In this document: positions 52,182 to 61,442 of the stretch, in pieces | Layout: every line of letters begins with the position of its first letter | Position numbering within the stretch: the stretch's first letter is position 1 | DNA from: Khoudiadiopia massiliensis | GTDB taxonomy: Bacteria; Bacillota; Clostridia; Tissierellales; Peptoniphilaceae | Assembly (NCBI GenBank): GCA_900290095.1 | Contig: OKQS01000002.1 | Coordinates: forward strand, 248,001 to 312,000 | Length of the DNA stretch: 64,000 bases | Reading direction: 5' to 3' | Notes under the pieces: model-generated | What the model was told of the DNA's origin: nothing | Database searches by the model: none | The model's input: only the letters and a program-made list of their open reading frames with translations | Position numbers and translations under genes: made by a program

Positions 52182-55100
52182 ATGAAGAAAAAAATATCAG
52201 CAGGATTTTTAGCTCTTGTTTTTCTATTGCAAGCCTTCTTACCAGGCCTTGTATATGCAAATCAAGCAAATCCCAAATATAAAAAACCAATATCTGAATG
52301 CCGTAGCACTCAAGATAATTTAATAACAATTGGTAAGCTAAAAGGAGTGGGATTATCTCAAGACAATCTCACTGCATCTATTTCCATAGAAGAAATAGAA
52401 GAAAAAAACCACAAGAACAAAGATGCTTTAGATGGATTGGAAATAAGTGATGAAAACATTCCTCAAGCGTTGATGAGTAGTAATTCTCCTTACATCCAAG
52501 GCCAACAACCGGCTGACCCGGACAAACCAAAGTACTGGGCAAATGTACAGGGAACACTTACAACAAGAGGCATTGATGGTACTACCTTTGATTGGGAAAA
52601 GATCTTAGGTAAAGGTGCAAAGGTCAAACTTTTGTTCACCCAAACAAATGGTAATGTTATGACGGGTGTAACTTATTCCCTATTAGTAGATAAAGATGGG
52701 ACCTATACTTGGCATGGTAGTGATGGTAAACCTACCTACCTACCTTTATATGATGCAAATGGAAATCCATACACCTATAATGTCCAGATAGAAAGAAATT
52801 ATGATAAAAATGTACAACTCATTATCCAAGAATCTAACGGTACACCTAAAGCTAAGTTTAGACAAGAAGGGGACAAACAAGTTGCAACCATATCTTTTCT
52901 TGATATAGGGATTCAACAAGTGGCATCAACCAAGTTTGTATCAGAGTGGCACACAAGTGTTGCTGATGGAGATAGACCTCAAATTGAAGGTTACTTCGAG
53001 GCTGATACTGACGTAGACAATGACTTTAATTTTCCTAAGAATGACACAACAAGAACTATATTAAGATCTAGTTTTGTAGAAAACTTTGTAGAAGATGAAG
53101 AGAATGGTCCATGGTCTTTCTTATCTTCTGAGATTGAAAAAACTCCAAAGACAGTAGAAGTTAAAACTACTACAGCAGGCTTAACTTTTGAAGAAAAAGA
53201 CGGAGTTAAAACTGTTAAGTCAGGCGACCACAAGTTCAAATATGATTTCACTTATGATGTCATAAACGGCGGAAAGCTGACTATGACGGAAATCATCCCC
53301 GTTACTTTCAATACTAACGGTGGTAAGTTTGCTAATTTTACAGCTCCTGATACTGAAACAAAAATTGTAAAAGAAGTTGAATATGATGGGACTTTAACTG
53401 ACAAGGCTGAAGATCCCACAAAGGACAGGGAAACTTTTAAGGGCTGGGCAACAACTCAAGACGGAAAGCCACTTTCTGAAGCAGATTTTAAGGTTGCTAT
53501 ACAAAATATCAAAGAAGCAAAAGAATTCTTTGCAATCTGGGACAACAATGAAATCCAAGCTGAAGAATTAACTGTTCACGAGTCCTTTAAAGATGGAACA
53601 GGCTATGTCAACGACTTTATTCCTACACTTGACCAACTAAAGGGAAAGGTTAAGATTAAAGACGCAAATGGAGAGCCACAAGCGCTAGCGGACACTGATA
53701 CATTTGAGATATTAGATGATAGTGGCACCGCTATTACAGGCGATGCTTTAAAAGATTATCTTTACGGAAAGTTACAAGAAAAAGATAATCCTAATGATGA
53801 ACCTACAAGGGTAGAAACTGTTAAGGCAAAAGTAACTCATGCCAATGGCACAATCCAAAAAGTTGATATACAAATCAAGGTTATTAAAAACATATACGAA
53901 GCAAAGACTGAAACCAAACCACCTTTCTATGTTCCTAGTGATTATGTCAAAGTAACAGTAGACCCAACAACTAAGGCAACGGACCCGCAAAAAACTTACT
54001 ACTATGTCAATCCGGCTGCGAATGTTGTAATACCGGGATCAGATCCGGTAGGAGCTGGCGATAACACATTTACTAAGTGGTTAATTAAAGGAACTGCGGA
54101 CGAGTATAAATTAGCTGATAAGCCAAGACATATGTTCACAGCAGAAACTACAATTGAAGCACAATATGTTTCTGATGTAATTCCACAAGAAGGAACGGAG
54201 AAGCCGAAGGAAGTACCAAAAGACTTTGTAAAAGTAACTTTTGTGCCAACAGATAAGGCTACTGATACAGCTGAAAAAATATTCTGGGTAAATCCTAAAA
54301 AAGAAGTAACTATTCCGGTAAGTGATCCTGTAGGTAAAACTTACTATACATTCAATGAATGGAAGATTGGTGACGTTGAAACAGGAGAAACTTATACAGT
54401 AGGATCAGCAAAACAATTTACTGATGTAAATGGAACGACAATTACTGCAACTTATAAAGAATCAAAGAGTATTATTCCTTACGATCCAAGCGTACCGGAT
54501 CCAATGGTTAGACCTGAGGGATATGTAAGAGTAACATTTGCAGCAGACACGGGATTAAAATTAACTGAGCAAAAAGCTTATTACGTAAAGAAAAATGTAG
54601 GTATTACACTTGGCAATGCGGAACTTAAAAAACCGGCCTATGAAGAACAAACCGGTTACAAGTTTGATAAGTGGGATAAGGAAGACAGTCTTGTAATTGA
54701 AGCTGCTGACATTGTAGTAACAGCAAAAGCAACAAAACTTGATAATGTTATTCCTGAAAAAGATGATAAGGGCAATCCTAATACTAAGCCGGAAGGCTAC
54801 AAGGAAGTAACATTTGTTGTAAAAGCCGGTGACGAGAAGAAGGGTTCAATAGAGGGTGTTGCAAAATTCTACGTAAATCCAATAAAATATGTCACAATCA
54901 ACCCACCAGCTACAAAAGCCAACACAGGTTATGAATTTGGCGCCTGGGATAAGGACACAACAATCCCAACAGTTTATGACAAGGATAAAACAATCACAGG
55001 ATCCTTTAACGAATTGAAAGCTGTAATTCCAAAGACAAATCCGGACGGAACAGAAAATAAACAACCGGCCGGCTATAAGACAGTCACCTTTGTAATAGAT

Positions 55101-56480
55101 CCGGCAACAGGCGGACAAATTGTAGATGGTGAAGTTACAGTTTACTATGTAAATCCTGATAAGGAAGTAACAATAACTCCACCAAAGACGGCTGCGGAGA
55201 CAGGGTATCAGTTTGATAAGTGGGCTCCAGATACGACTACAACAGCTAAGAAGTACACTAAAGACACAACAGTAAAAGGAAACTTCAAAAAGCTTGACGA
55301 CATCATTCCTTCAACTGATGAGAATGGAAAACCAAATGCCAGACCGGAAGGCTATGTAACGGTTGAATTTAATAGAGGCGGATATGGTAAACTCGATGGC
55401 CAAAAAGTCTACTATGTAAATCCCAAGGCAAATAAAACTATTGGGGACCTAATAAAACCAAAAGTAACTCCTGATGAAGGATATAAGTTCATGAAGTGGG
55501 ATACGGCGGACAAAGAGAAAATAGTAGGGTCCGGCTACATGGTAGTGATAGCTCTGTATAATAATATTGAGAAACCCTGTATCCCCGGAAATAAGTGCGA
55601 CGAGGGTGGAAGAATCGGCGGCAGCGACAGGATCGACACGGCTGTGGAGATCTCAAAGCAGTACTATAAGAGGGCTAAGACCGTTATAGTTGCAAGGTCG
55701 GACGACTTCCCCGATGCATTGACAGCCAGTGTACTTGCCAGGGCTCTGGATGCACCTATCCTGCTCACGAGACCCGAACATCTGAGTGAAAGCGTAAAGG
55801 CCGAGATTGAAAGATTGGGAGCCGATAAGATCTATATCATTGGCAGGGAGAATGCGGTATCGCTTGGTGTCGAGAAGGAGCTCAGAGGACTTGGAAGAGT
55901 TAAGAGACTTGGCGGCATTGACAGGTTCGAGACATCCACACTTGTTGCCAAGGAAGTTGTAAGCATTGTGGGCAATAAGCATGTGGCGGTTATTGCAACC
56001 GGTCTGGACTTTGCGGATGCTTTGTCAATCAGTCCCTTTGCGGCCAAGAACGGCTATCCGATCCTTCTGGTCAGACAGAACAAGGTGCCGAAGGTTATTA
56101 AGGAAACTATCAATGAACTGGGTATCAGAAATGTTTATATTGTCGGAGAGAATATGGCGGTTTCAAGGAGTCTTGAGAAGGAACTCCCGAGGCTGATTGA
56201 AAGGGTTGGTGGCATCGACAGGTATGAGACATCGGCCATGATCGCAAGCAATTTCTTCAGCAAGTCCAAGAAGGCCTTTATGGCTTCGGGCCAAGTCTTT
56301 GCGGATGCCCTGGTCATAGGACCTGTAGCGGCGAGGGAGAATGCACCTGTACTCCTTACAGCGAGAGAGAGGCTGCCCAAGGTTATGAAGAAGCATATCG
56401 ACAATGCAAATTATCAAGATATTGTTCTGGTAGGCCTGAAAAATGCTATAAGCAGGGAAGTTGAAGAGGCTATTCGCTAG
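52182..56480 (+). CDS. Surface protein with repeat modules and three C-terminal CWB2 cell-wall-binding repeats (1432 residues)
   Basis: A signal peptide (MKKKISAGFLALVFLLQAFL, ending near VYA-NQA) starts 22 bp after the previous gene, with AGAAAGGAGAGA as ribosome-binding site. The N-terminal 400 residues are not recognised. An InlB-like module (VTFNTNGGKFANF) is followed by a Rib-like region and six YYVNP/FWVNP modules of about 80 residues. After the CIPGNKCDEGG linker come three CWB2 repeats (each with GGIDRxETS or GGSDRIDTA and DFPDAL/DFADAL/VFADAL), which bind secondary wall polymers non-covalently. Base and codon use changes at about 55580 from A-rich repeat DNA to GC-richer CWB2 DNA. 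Confidence 0.92.
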   Translation: MKKKISAGFLALVFLLQAFLPGLVYANQANPKYKKPISECRSTQDNLITIGKLKGVGLSQDNLTASISIEEIEEKNHKNKDALDGLEISDENIPQALMSSNSPYIQGQQPADPDKPKYWANVQGTLTTRGIDGTTFDWEKILGKGAKVKLLFTQTNGNVMTGVTYSLLVDKDGTYTWHGSDGKPTYLPLYDANGNPYTYNVQIERNYDKNVQLIIQESNGTPKAKFRQEGDKQVATISFLDIGIQQVASTKFVSEWHTSVADGDRPQIEGYFEADTDVDNDFNFPKNDTTRTILRSSFVENFVEDEENGPWSFLSSEIEKTPKTVEVKTTTAGLTFEEKDGVKTVKSGDHKFKYDFTYDVINGGKLTMTEIIPVTFNTNGGKFANFTAPDTETKIVKEVEYDGTLTDKAEDPTKDRETFKGWATTQDGKPLSEADFKVAIQNIKEAKEFFAIWDNNEIQAEELTVHESFKDGTGYVNDFIPTLDQLKGKVKIKDANGEPQALADTDTFEILDDSGTAITGDALKDYLYGKLQEKDNPNDEPTRVETVKAKVTHANGTIQKVDIQIKVIKNIYEAKTETKPPFYVPSDYVKVTVDPTTKATDPQKTYYYVNPAANVVIPGSDPVGAGDNTFTKWLIKGTADEYKLADKPRHMFTAETTIEAQYVSDVIPQEGTEKPKEVPKDFVKVTFVPTDKATDTAEKIFWVNPKKEVTIPVSDPVGKTYYTFNEWKIGDVETGETYTVGSAKQFTDVNGTTITATYKESKSIIPYDPSVPDPMVRPEGYVRVTFAADTGLKLTEQKAYYVKKNVGITLGNAELKKPAYEEQTGYKFDKWDKEDSLVIEAADIVVTAKATKLDNVIPEKDDKGNPNTKPEGYKEVTFVVKAGDEKKGSIEGVAKFYVNPIKYVTINPPATKANTGYEFGAWDKDTTIPTVYDKDKTITGSFNELKAVIPKTNPDGTENKQPAGYKTVTFVIDPATGGQIVDGEVTVYYVNPDKEVTITPPKTAAETGYQFDKWAPDTTTTAKKYTKDTTVKGNFKKLDDIIPSTDENGKPNARPEGYVTVEFNRGGYGKLDGQKVYYVNPKANKTIGDLIKPKVTPDEGYKFMKWDTADKEKIVGSGYMVVIALYNNIEKPCIPGNKCDEGGRIGGSDRIDTAVEISKQYYKRAKTVIVARSDDFPDALTASVLARALDAPILLTRPEHLSESVKAEIERLGADKIYIIGRENAVSLGVEKELRGLGRVKRLGGIDRFETSTLVAKEVVSIVGNKHVAVIATGLDFADALSISPFAAKNGYPILLVRQNKVPKVIKETINELGIRNVYIVGENMAVSRSLEKELPRLIERVGGIDRYETSAMIASNFFSKSKKAFMASGQVFADALVIGPVAARENAPVLLTARERLPKVMKKHIDNANYQDIVLVGLKNAISREVEEAIR

Positions 56481-56530
56481 GCGAGAGCTAGACTTGAACT
56501 GCGATTAGAAATAAGGAAGATGAAAGACCG

Positions 56531-56574
56531 GAAGTCCCGGCTCCCTTTGTGGGGGTCGGGACTTCTTCTATTTT
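56531..56574 (+). terminator. Terminator of the surface-protein operon
   Basis: GAAGTCCCG and CGGGACTTC form the closing stem around a GC-containing loop, followed by TTCTATTTT. It lies 50 bp after the stop codon and just before array 2. Confidence 0.8.
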
Positions 56575-56599
56575 GTAGAAGCAGCGGCTTGGCCTGAGA

Positions 56600-56983
56600 A
56601 TCATGGGGTTTGGCGAAATGTGGGAGACCCCATCTATTCAATTTTGGCGGAGAATCATGGTGATACGGCGAAAAGTGGACAACCCCATTGACTCGATCCG
56701 GATCGAAAATCAAGGGGGTTTGGTAGAATGTAGACAACCCCTCTGACCCGAGCTTGAACAAAGATCATGGGGATATGTCGAAAAATACAGAACCACCATG
56801 AAAAAGCTTGAGCCGAGGATCATGGGGAAAGGCTGAAATCCAGGCAACCCCCATGAAAAAGCTTGAGCAGGCGATCATGGGGAAAGACCGAAAATCGGAT
56901 AACCCCATGGAAAAAGCTTGAACCGGTGATCATGGGGAAACGTCTAAAATGTAAAACCCTCATGAAAAATCTTAAAATTCTCT
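56600..56983. repeat. Array 2: seven diverged 55-bp hairpin repeats
   Basis: Units start at 56600, 56654, 56709, 56764, 56819, 56874 and 56929: one step of 54 bp, then five of exactly 55. The consensus resembles array 1: ATCATGGGGA, about 15 variable bases with a GnCGAAA core, AACCCCATGA, then AAAAGCTTGAGCCG. The last three to four units are most alike, with the full AAAAAGCTTGA spacer, and match units 7 of array 1. Transcription from the surface operon would have to pass the terminator at 56531 to enter it. No reading frame crosses it, since 55 is not divisible by 3. Confidence 0.85.
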
Positions 56984-57137
56984 TTATACTACTGCCTATA
57001 AAGTAGACACTTTTCTGACCTTTGATCCCGGGGCTTCTCATTTCACATTTTAATGTTAATATATATTTACAAAAGGCAGGCCATTATTAAGTTATACTTA
57101 AAAAATAAGGATGGAGCTTCAATATAAGTAAGAATGG
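56984..57137. other. Gap between array 2 and the CPBP gene
   Basis: This is AT-rich DNA leading to the next gene. I see no gene, hairpin or clear promoter hexamer pair in it. Confidence 0.5.
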
Positions 57138-57974
57138 ATGGGGGAAGAGATGAAAAAAAGGCACTTTCAAAAAAGATTGGTAACGGATGATGCAGGCCGG
57201 GGACTTTCGGGGGACCAAGGATCAAGTTTGGTAAGATATCTTCTTTTGGCTTTCGGGATTTCTTGGATAAGCTGGGGGCTGGAGGCAATTTTAGTAAAGG
57301 TGACTTCTCTCACAGCCACCCATCCTTTAGCACTTGCCCTATTTATTTTCGGAGGCTTCGGACCGACTATTGCCGGCCTATCAATGATCGAAGGCGGAGT
57401 TAAGCTTATTAAGGTCAGGAAACTTCTTTTTAGGGGTAATAAAGGGGGCTTAAGCTTGTTGTTTATGGCCCTTGTCTTGGAAACTGTGATATTAACTTTT
57501 TTAAGTCGCGGGATAAAGCCGGGGATTCCAAAAAGTCCCATGCTGATACCTGTTGTATTGGCAATCTTAATTATGGCAAGCTTTTTATTCGGTGGAAATG
57601 AGGAAATTGGATGGCGAGGAACAATGCAGCCAATACTTAGAAAGAAATTTTCAGAGATACCTGCCTTTCTGTTAGTCGGCATAGTTTGGGTCAGCTGGCA
57701 TATTCCACTTTGGTTTATTGAGGGGAACAGCCACCAACTTCAGCCATTCCTTCCTTTTGCAATTTTTGGCATTTGTCTAAGTGCCTGGCTCAGCCTGATT
57801 TATAAAAGAAGCGGAGCCCTTATCTACCCCATGCTCTTTCACGGTTGGACCAATACTCTATTAGGCGTTCTCAGTTTTGAGGAAAATATTTTATATTATG
57901 TTTCGATAATTTCAATAACATCCTTGCTGTTATATTGGGATAAAATGAGCACAAAGGAGAGGAAAAATGAGTGA
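57138..57974 (+). CDS. CPBP-family intramembrane glutamic protease (CAAX/Abi type)
   Basis: The 278-residue polytopic protein has the family motifs NEEIGWRGTMQPIL (EE and R), SWHIPLWF, and HGWTNTLLG, whose Glu/His residues form the active site. In bacteria such enzymes are involved in bacteriocin self-immunity or processing of membrane peptides. The start could be 57138 or 57150 (MKKRHFQKR); neither has a strong ribosome-binding site. The following small gene overlaps it by 8 bp. No bacteriocin precursor was recognised nearby. Confidence 0.85.
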   Translation: MGEEMKKRHFQKRLVTDDAGRGLSGDQGSSLVRYLLLAFGISWISWGLEAILVKVTSLTATHPLALALFIFGGFGPTIAGLSMIEGGVKLIKVRKLLFRGNKGGLSLLFMALVLETVILTFLSRGIKPGIPKSPMLIPVVLAILIMASFLFGGNEEIGWRGTMQPILRKKFSEIPAFLLVGIVWVSWHIPLWFIEGNSHQLQPFLPFAIFGICLSAWLSLIYKRSGALIYPMLFHGWTNTLLGVLSFEENILYYVSIISITSLLLYWDKMSTKERKNE

Positions 57975-58197
57975 GATTATAGACAAGAGTTCGGAGAAAG
58001 ATAAATTGACCAAGAGCTTCCTGGCAATAAGCGCAGCCACGGCTGTGGTTTTTTCAATTTTAACCTTGGCAGCCATTTTAATAAAAGGGCCATTTAAAGA
58101 GTTTTGGATGCAGGCCATCCCCTGGGTGATTTCCGGCCTTGCTCTTGCGCTTTTTATGGCCTTTTTAAGGATTTGTCAAAAAGATTATAAAAAATAA
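57967..58197 (+). CDS. Small two-span membrane protein
   Basis: The 76-residue protein has a charged N-terminus (MSEIIDKSSEKDKLTK) and two hydrophobic segments (about 18-40 and 48-68), ending CQKDYKK. It overlaps the CPBP gene by 8 bp and has GGAGAGGAAAA before the ATG, so it is probably translated with it. No family was recognised; an accessory or immunity peptide role is only a guess. Confidence 0.65.
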   Translation: MSEIIDKSSEKDKLTKSFLAISAATAVVFSILTLAAILIKGPFKEFWMQAIPWVISGLALALFMAFLRICQKDYKK

Positions 58198-58315
58198 AAT
58201 GAATCTTACAGGGATTTTCAGTTTTTAACCGATATATTGGAAATTGGTGCATGGTATAATATTAATAAGACTCAGCCAAGTTAGTAAAACGAGAATAAAT
58301 CAAATGGAGGTCTTT

Positions 58316-58936
58316 ATGATTGAGCAAATTATAGATGACAATGAGAAGATCTTGTGGCAGGGTAAACCGGATTTTCTTTTGTATGTTGTGGGAAAACCTT
58401 TTATATATCTTTTTGCTATTATTTGGGCCACTCTTGACGGATTACTGATTCCCAAGTTTTTTGAAGGCGCTGAGTTTTTCGGAAGTCCCTTTCTAATTCT
58501 TTTCTTCGTTTTGCACCTCTTTCCCGTATGGTTGGCTATATTCTTGCCAATATACAGGGCATTCAACTACAGAAATATAGAGTATGCGGTCACGGATAAA
58601 AGGGTCTATGTCAGCGACGGCCTATTCGGCAGGGACATCAGCAACATTGAACATAGGGAGATCAGCAACCTTTCTGTCAATGTCGGAGTCTTGGAAAATA
58701 TGAAAAAGGTCGGAACTATAAATCTTTCATATATGGGACCCTACGGGCCATATAACAGGGGGGACAGCTATAACATAAATACTAAGGGCCATCAGCTCAT
58801 CTCCATACCCAACCCCTATGAAGTATACAAGCTTATCAAAAAGGTATCCCTTGATGTCAGCACGGACCAGGCTTTCCCCAATGCCTATAGACCCAATGAA
58901 AACACGGGTTACAGAACGGAATATAAGGAGAATTGA
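58316..58936 (+). CDS. Membrane protein with bacterial PH domain
   Basis: The ATG at 58316 follows ATGGAGGTCTTT and gives MIEQIIDDNEKILWQGKPDF, the usual start of bPH2/YdbS-like proteins; an upstream start at 58244 would add 24 unrelated residues. Two transmembrane segments (about 24-47 and 58-80) precede a PH-like domain (NRNIEYAVTDKRVYVSDG-like, here RNIEYAVTDKRVYVSDGLFG, and ISNIEHREISNLSVNVG). 206 residues. The function is unknown. The stop codon overlaps the next gene's ATG. Confidence 0.8.
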   Translation: MIEQIIDDNEKILWQGKPDFLLYVVGKPFIYLFAIIWATLDGLLIPKFFEGAEFFGSPFLILFFVLHLFPVWLAIFLPIYRAFNYRNIEYAVTDKRVYVSDGLFGRDISNIEHREISNLSVNVGVLENMKKVGTINLSYMGPYGPYNRGDSYNINTKGHQLISIPNPYEVYKLIKKVSLDVSTDQAFPNAYRPNENTGYRTEYKEN

Positions 58937-61101
58937 TGCATATGTATAACAACAATAACTTGGCTGCGGATAGGCAGCCTGAAGACCCGAAGGATCCGAA
59001 AGACCAGAAAGACTCGAAAGACCAGAAAGACTCGAAAGACCTGAAAGATCTGGACCCCCTCTTTACTCCATGGAAGATTGGCAACCTGGAGATCAAAAAC
59101 AGGATTGTATTGACCTCAATGGGAGGGACCAACTTGCTGGGCTGGATGGAGAAGAACCACTTTGACCAAGTCGGGGCTCATTTTATCCAAAAGGTGGCGG
59201 AGAACAATGTGGGCCTGGTATTGCCCGGCTGCCAACCTGTCTATAACCCCATGTTCGGCCAGTGGCTGTATAAAAATAAGAAGATGTATGATGATCTGGC
59301 AAGGTGGCTGGTTGACTTCCATAAGACAGGGGCCAAGCTTTTTGTCCAGCTGACGGCAGGCTTCGGCAGGTCCTTCACCATTTCACCCATGATGGAAAAG
59401 CTCTACACCAATCCGATCTTGAACTTTTTATCCAAGCCGGTCTTGAACATTGACAAAATCACCGCCTCGTCTTCACCCTCGCCCAATCGCTGGTCGGACA
59501 AGGTCCCGTCGAGAGAAATGACTGTCGATGAGATCCATAAGATGGTTGAGGCGTTCGGAAAGTCTGCCAAGCTTTTAAAAGATGCGGGTGTTGACGGTGT
59601 TGAGGTCCATGCAGTCCATGAAGGCTACCTGCTTGATCAATTCGCCTTGAAATACATAAATAAGAGGACAGATGAATATGGGGGGAGCTTGGAAAACCGA
59701 TATCGCTTCCCTGTGGAGATTGTCAAAGAGATAAAGAAAACTTGCGGCGAGGATTTCCCGGTTTCCTTGAGATATTCCGTAGAATCCAAAACCAAGGGCT
59801 TTAGAAGCGGGGCCTTGCCGGGAGAGGAATATGAAGAGGTCGGCAGGGATATGGAAGAGTCCCGTTGGGCAGCTCGACACCTCCAAGAGGCGGGCTATGA
59901 TATGCTCAACTGCGATAACGGCACATATGATGCCTGGTATTGGGCTCATCCGCCCATCTACATGCCTGAAAATTGCAATCTGGAAGATGTTAAAGAGATA
60001 AAAAAATCCGTGGATATCCCGGTGGTTGCAGCGGGCCGCATGGATCCCTATGTGGGAGCCAAAGAAATAGGGGCAGGAACCATTGACGGGGTAGGCTTTG
60101 CCCGTTCCTTCCTGGCTGACCAGGAGTGGGTGACCAAGCTTATTGAGGGCAGGGAAGATGAGATAAGGCCCTGTATCCTCTGCCACAATGCCTGCTTCAA
60201 TATGAGCAAGTGGGAAGGCACCCCCAATATGCAGAGTATGGAGGATTCGCTGAACCTGGCCAGGTGTGCTGTCAATGCCGAAACAATGCAATGGGACAAG
60301 CATTTTATCAGGAAAACGGATAATGCTCAGACCGTCCACATTATCGGCGGCGGAGTTGCCGGCATGGAGGCCGCCAGAGTCCTGAAACTCAGGGGCCACA
60401 ATCCCGTTATCTATGAGAAGACCGGAGACCTGGGAGGAGTAGTGATTCCCGGAGGAGCCGAGTCCTATAAAAAACCCATGAGAGATCTCTTGAAGTGGTA
60501 TAGAAGCCAGATGGATAGGCTGAAAATTGAGATAAATTACAAGGCTCAAATAAGTCCGGACCTGGATTTCGGCGATGATCCTGTAATAATAGCCACCGGG
60601 GGGAAGCCTATTTTCCTCGATAGTGTACCGGGCTTTGGCAGGACTCTTGAAGCTATAGATTTTCTGTCGGGAAGAGAAGTGGGCCAAAAGGTTGCCGTAA
60701 TAGGCGGAAGCTTGACAGGATGTGAGATTGCCTATGAGCTTGCCCTGGAGGGCAAAGAGCCCTTTATTATCGAAATGAAGGAAGACCTTATAGCTACGGA
60801 GGGGGTTTGTCTGGCCAATTCTTCTTATCTGAGGGAGTGGTTCGCCTTGCATAAAGTTCCCATTTTCCTGGAGTCCACCCTTACAGAGGTCGGTGACGGA
60901 TCGGTTCTTTTCAAAGATAAAGAGGGCCGGGTCCACGAAGAAGCCTGCGACTCGGTGATTTCAGCTGTAGGCTATAAGCCGGATCCGGTGATCGGTAAGG
61001 AAAAAGCCAAGACCAACACTTACTTTATAGGGGATTGTGTGGGCATAGGCAACATAAAGACGGCTGTTTGGCAGGCCTATGAGGCTGCCATGAAGATCTG
61101 A
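58936..61101 (+). CDS. NADH:flavin oxidoreductase (FadH/BaiCD enoate-reductase family)
   Basis: The ATG at 58936 follows AAGGAGAATTG; a TTG codon directly before it is in the same frame. The 721-residue enzyme has an FMN TIM-barrel (NRIVLTSMGGTN to the Gly-rich VAAGRMDP), a [4Fe-4S] cysteine cluster (CILCHNAC...ARCAVN), and two dinucleotide-binding folds (HIIGGGVAGMEAARVL, VAVIGGSLTGCEIAYEL). This is the 2,4-dienoyl-CoA reductase/bile-acid BaiCD type. The substrate cannot be told. Residues 15-40 are an unusual repeat of DPK, DQK and DSK triplets before the barrel. Confidence 0.9.
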   Translation: MHMYNNNNLAADRQPEDPKDPKDQKDSKDQKDSKDLKDLDPLFTPWKIGNLEIKNRIVLTSMGGTNLLGWMEKNHFDQVGAHFIQKVAENNVGLVLPGCQPVYNPMFGQWLYKNKKMYDDLARWLVDFHKTGAKLFVQLTAGFGRSFTISPMMEKLYTNPILNFLSKPVLNIDKITASSSPSPNRWSDKVPSREMTVDEIHKMVEAFGKSAKLLKDAGVDGVEVHAVHEGYLLDQFALKYINKRTDEYGGSLENRYRFPVEIVKEIKKTCGEDFPVSLRYSVESKTKGFRSGALPGEEYEEVGRDMEESRWAARHLQEAGYDMLNCDNGTYDAWYWAHPPIYMPENCNLEDVKEIKKSVDIPVVAAGRMDPYVGAKEIGAGTIDGVGFARSFLADQEWVTKLIEGREDEIRPCILCHNACFNMSKWEGTPNMQSMEDSLNLARCAVNAETMQWDKHFIRKTDNAQTVHIIGGGVAGMEAARVLKLRGHNPVIYEKTGDLGGVVIPGGAESYKKPMRDLLKWYRSQMDRLKIEINYKAQISPDLDFGDDPVIIATGGKPIFLDSVPGFGRTLEAIDFLSGREVGQKVAVIGGSLTGCEIAYELALEGKEPFIIEMKEDLIATEGVCLANSSYLREWFALHKVPIFLESTLTEVGDGSVLFKDKEGRVHEEACDSVISAVGYKPDPVIGKEKAKTNTYFIGDCVGIGNIKTAVWQAYEAAMKI

Positions 61102-61442
61102 GCCGGGAGTGGGGATGGGCCGGCGGGTGCCGGGCCGGACCGGGAATGGGGGGCTGATCGGCACTCCATTCTTGGAATATGGCGAAGCGCAAATTAAAAA
61201 GAAATAAGAGAAAAAGGATTAGCATGATTCAGATCATGCTAATTTGATTTCTGCTATTTTTAAAAAAGATTTTTGAATTTTCTCAAGAATCTATTAAAAG
61301 TCACTCGGTGATCCCTCGAAACTCTTCAGAATTCTATGGAAATCCATCATAAACCCCTAGAAAACCCTAGCAATTCACTCGGGTTTTGTGTTATAATTCT
61401 TATTGCTAAATTTGATGGTAACAGTACATAGGAATGGGGGAT
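61102..61442. other. Gap before the beta-helix surface protein gene
   Basis: The first 60 bp are very GC-rich and the rest AT-rich. A TATAAT at 61392-61397 is a good -10 for the next gene, about 45 bp before its ATG; a -35 was not clear. The perfect hairpin at 61218-61243 is listed separately. No gene is seen. Confidence 0.55.
61218..61243. terminator. Perfect 11-bp hairpin after the flavoenzyme gene
   Basis: ATTAGCATGAT and ATCATGCTAAT pair exactly around TCAG. It is followed by TTGATTTCTGCTATTTTT, a loose T-rich stretch. It is probably a terminator, but the AT-rich stem could also be a protein-binding operator. Confidence 0.6.

Noticed and set aside
52140-52190. The two giant surface genes as one gene split by a frameshift or stop
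   Set aside because: The second gene has its own ribosome-binding site and a complete signal peptide, so they are separate genes.
59575-60936. Leftward 453-codon open frame opposite the flavoenzyme
   Set aside because: It is a mirror of the well-supported flavoenzyme gene, with no recognisable domain and no ribosome-binding site.
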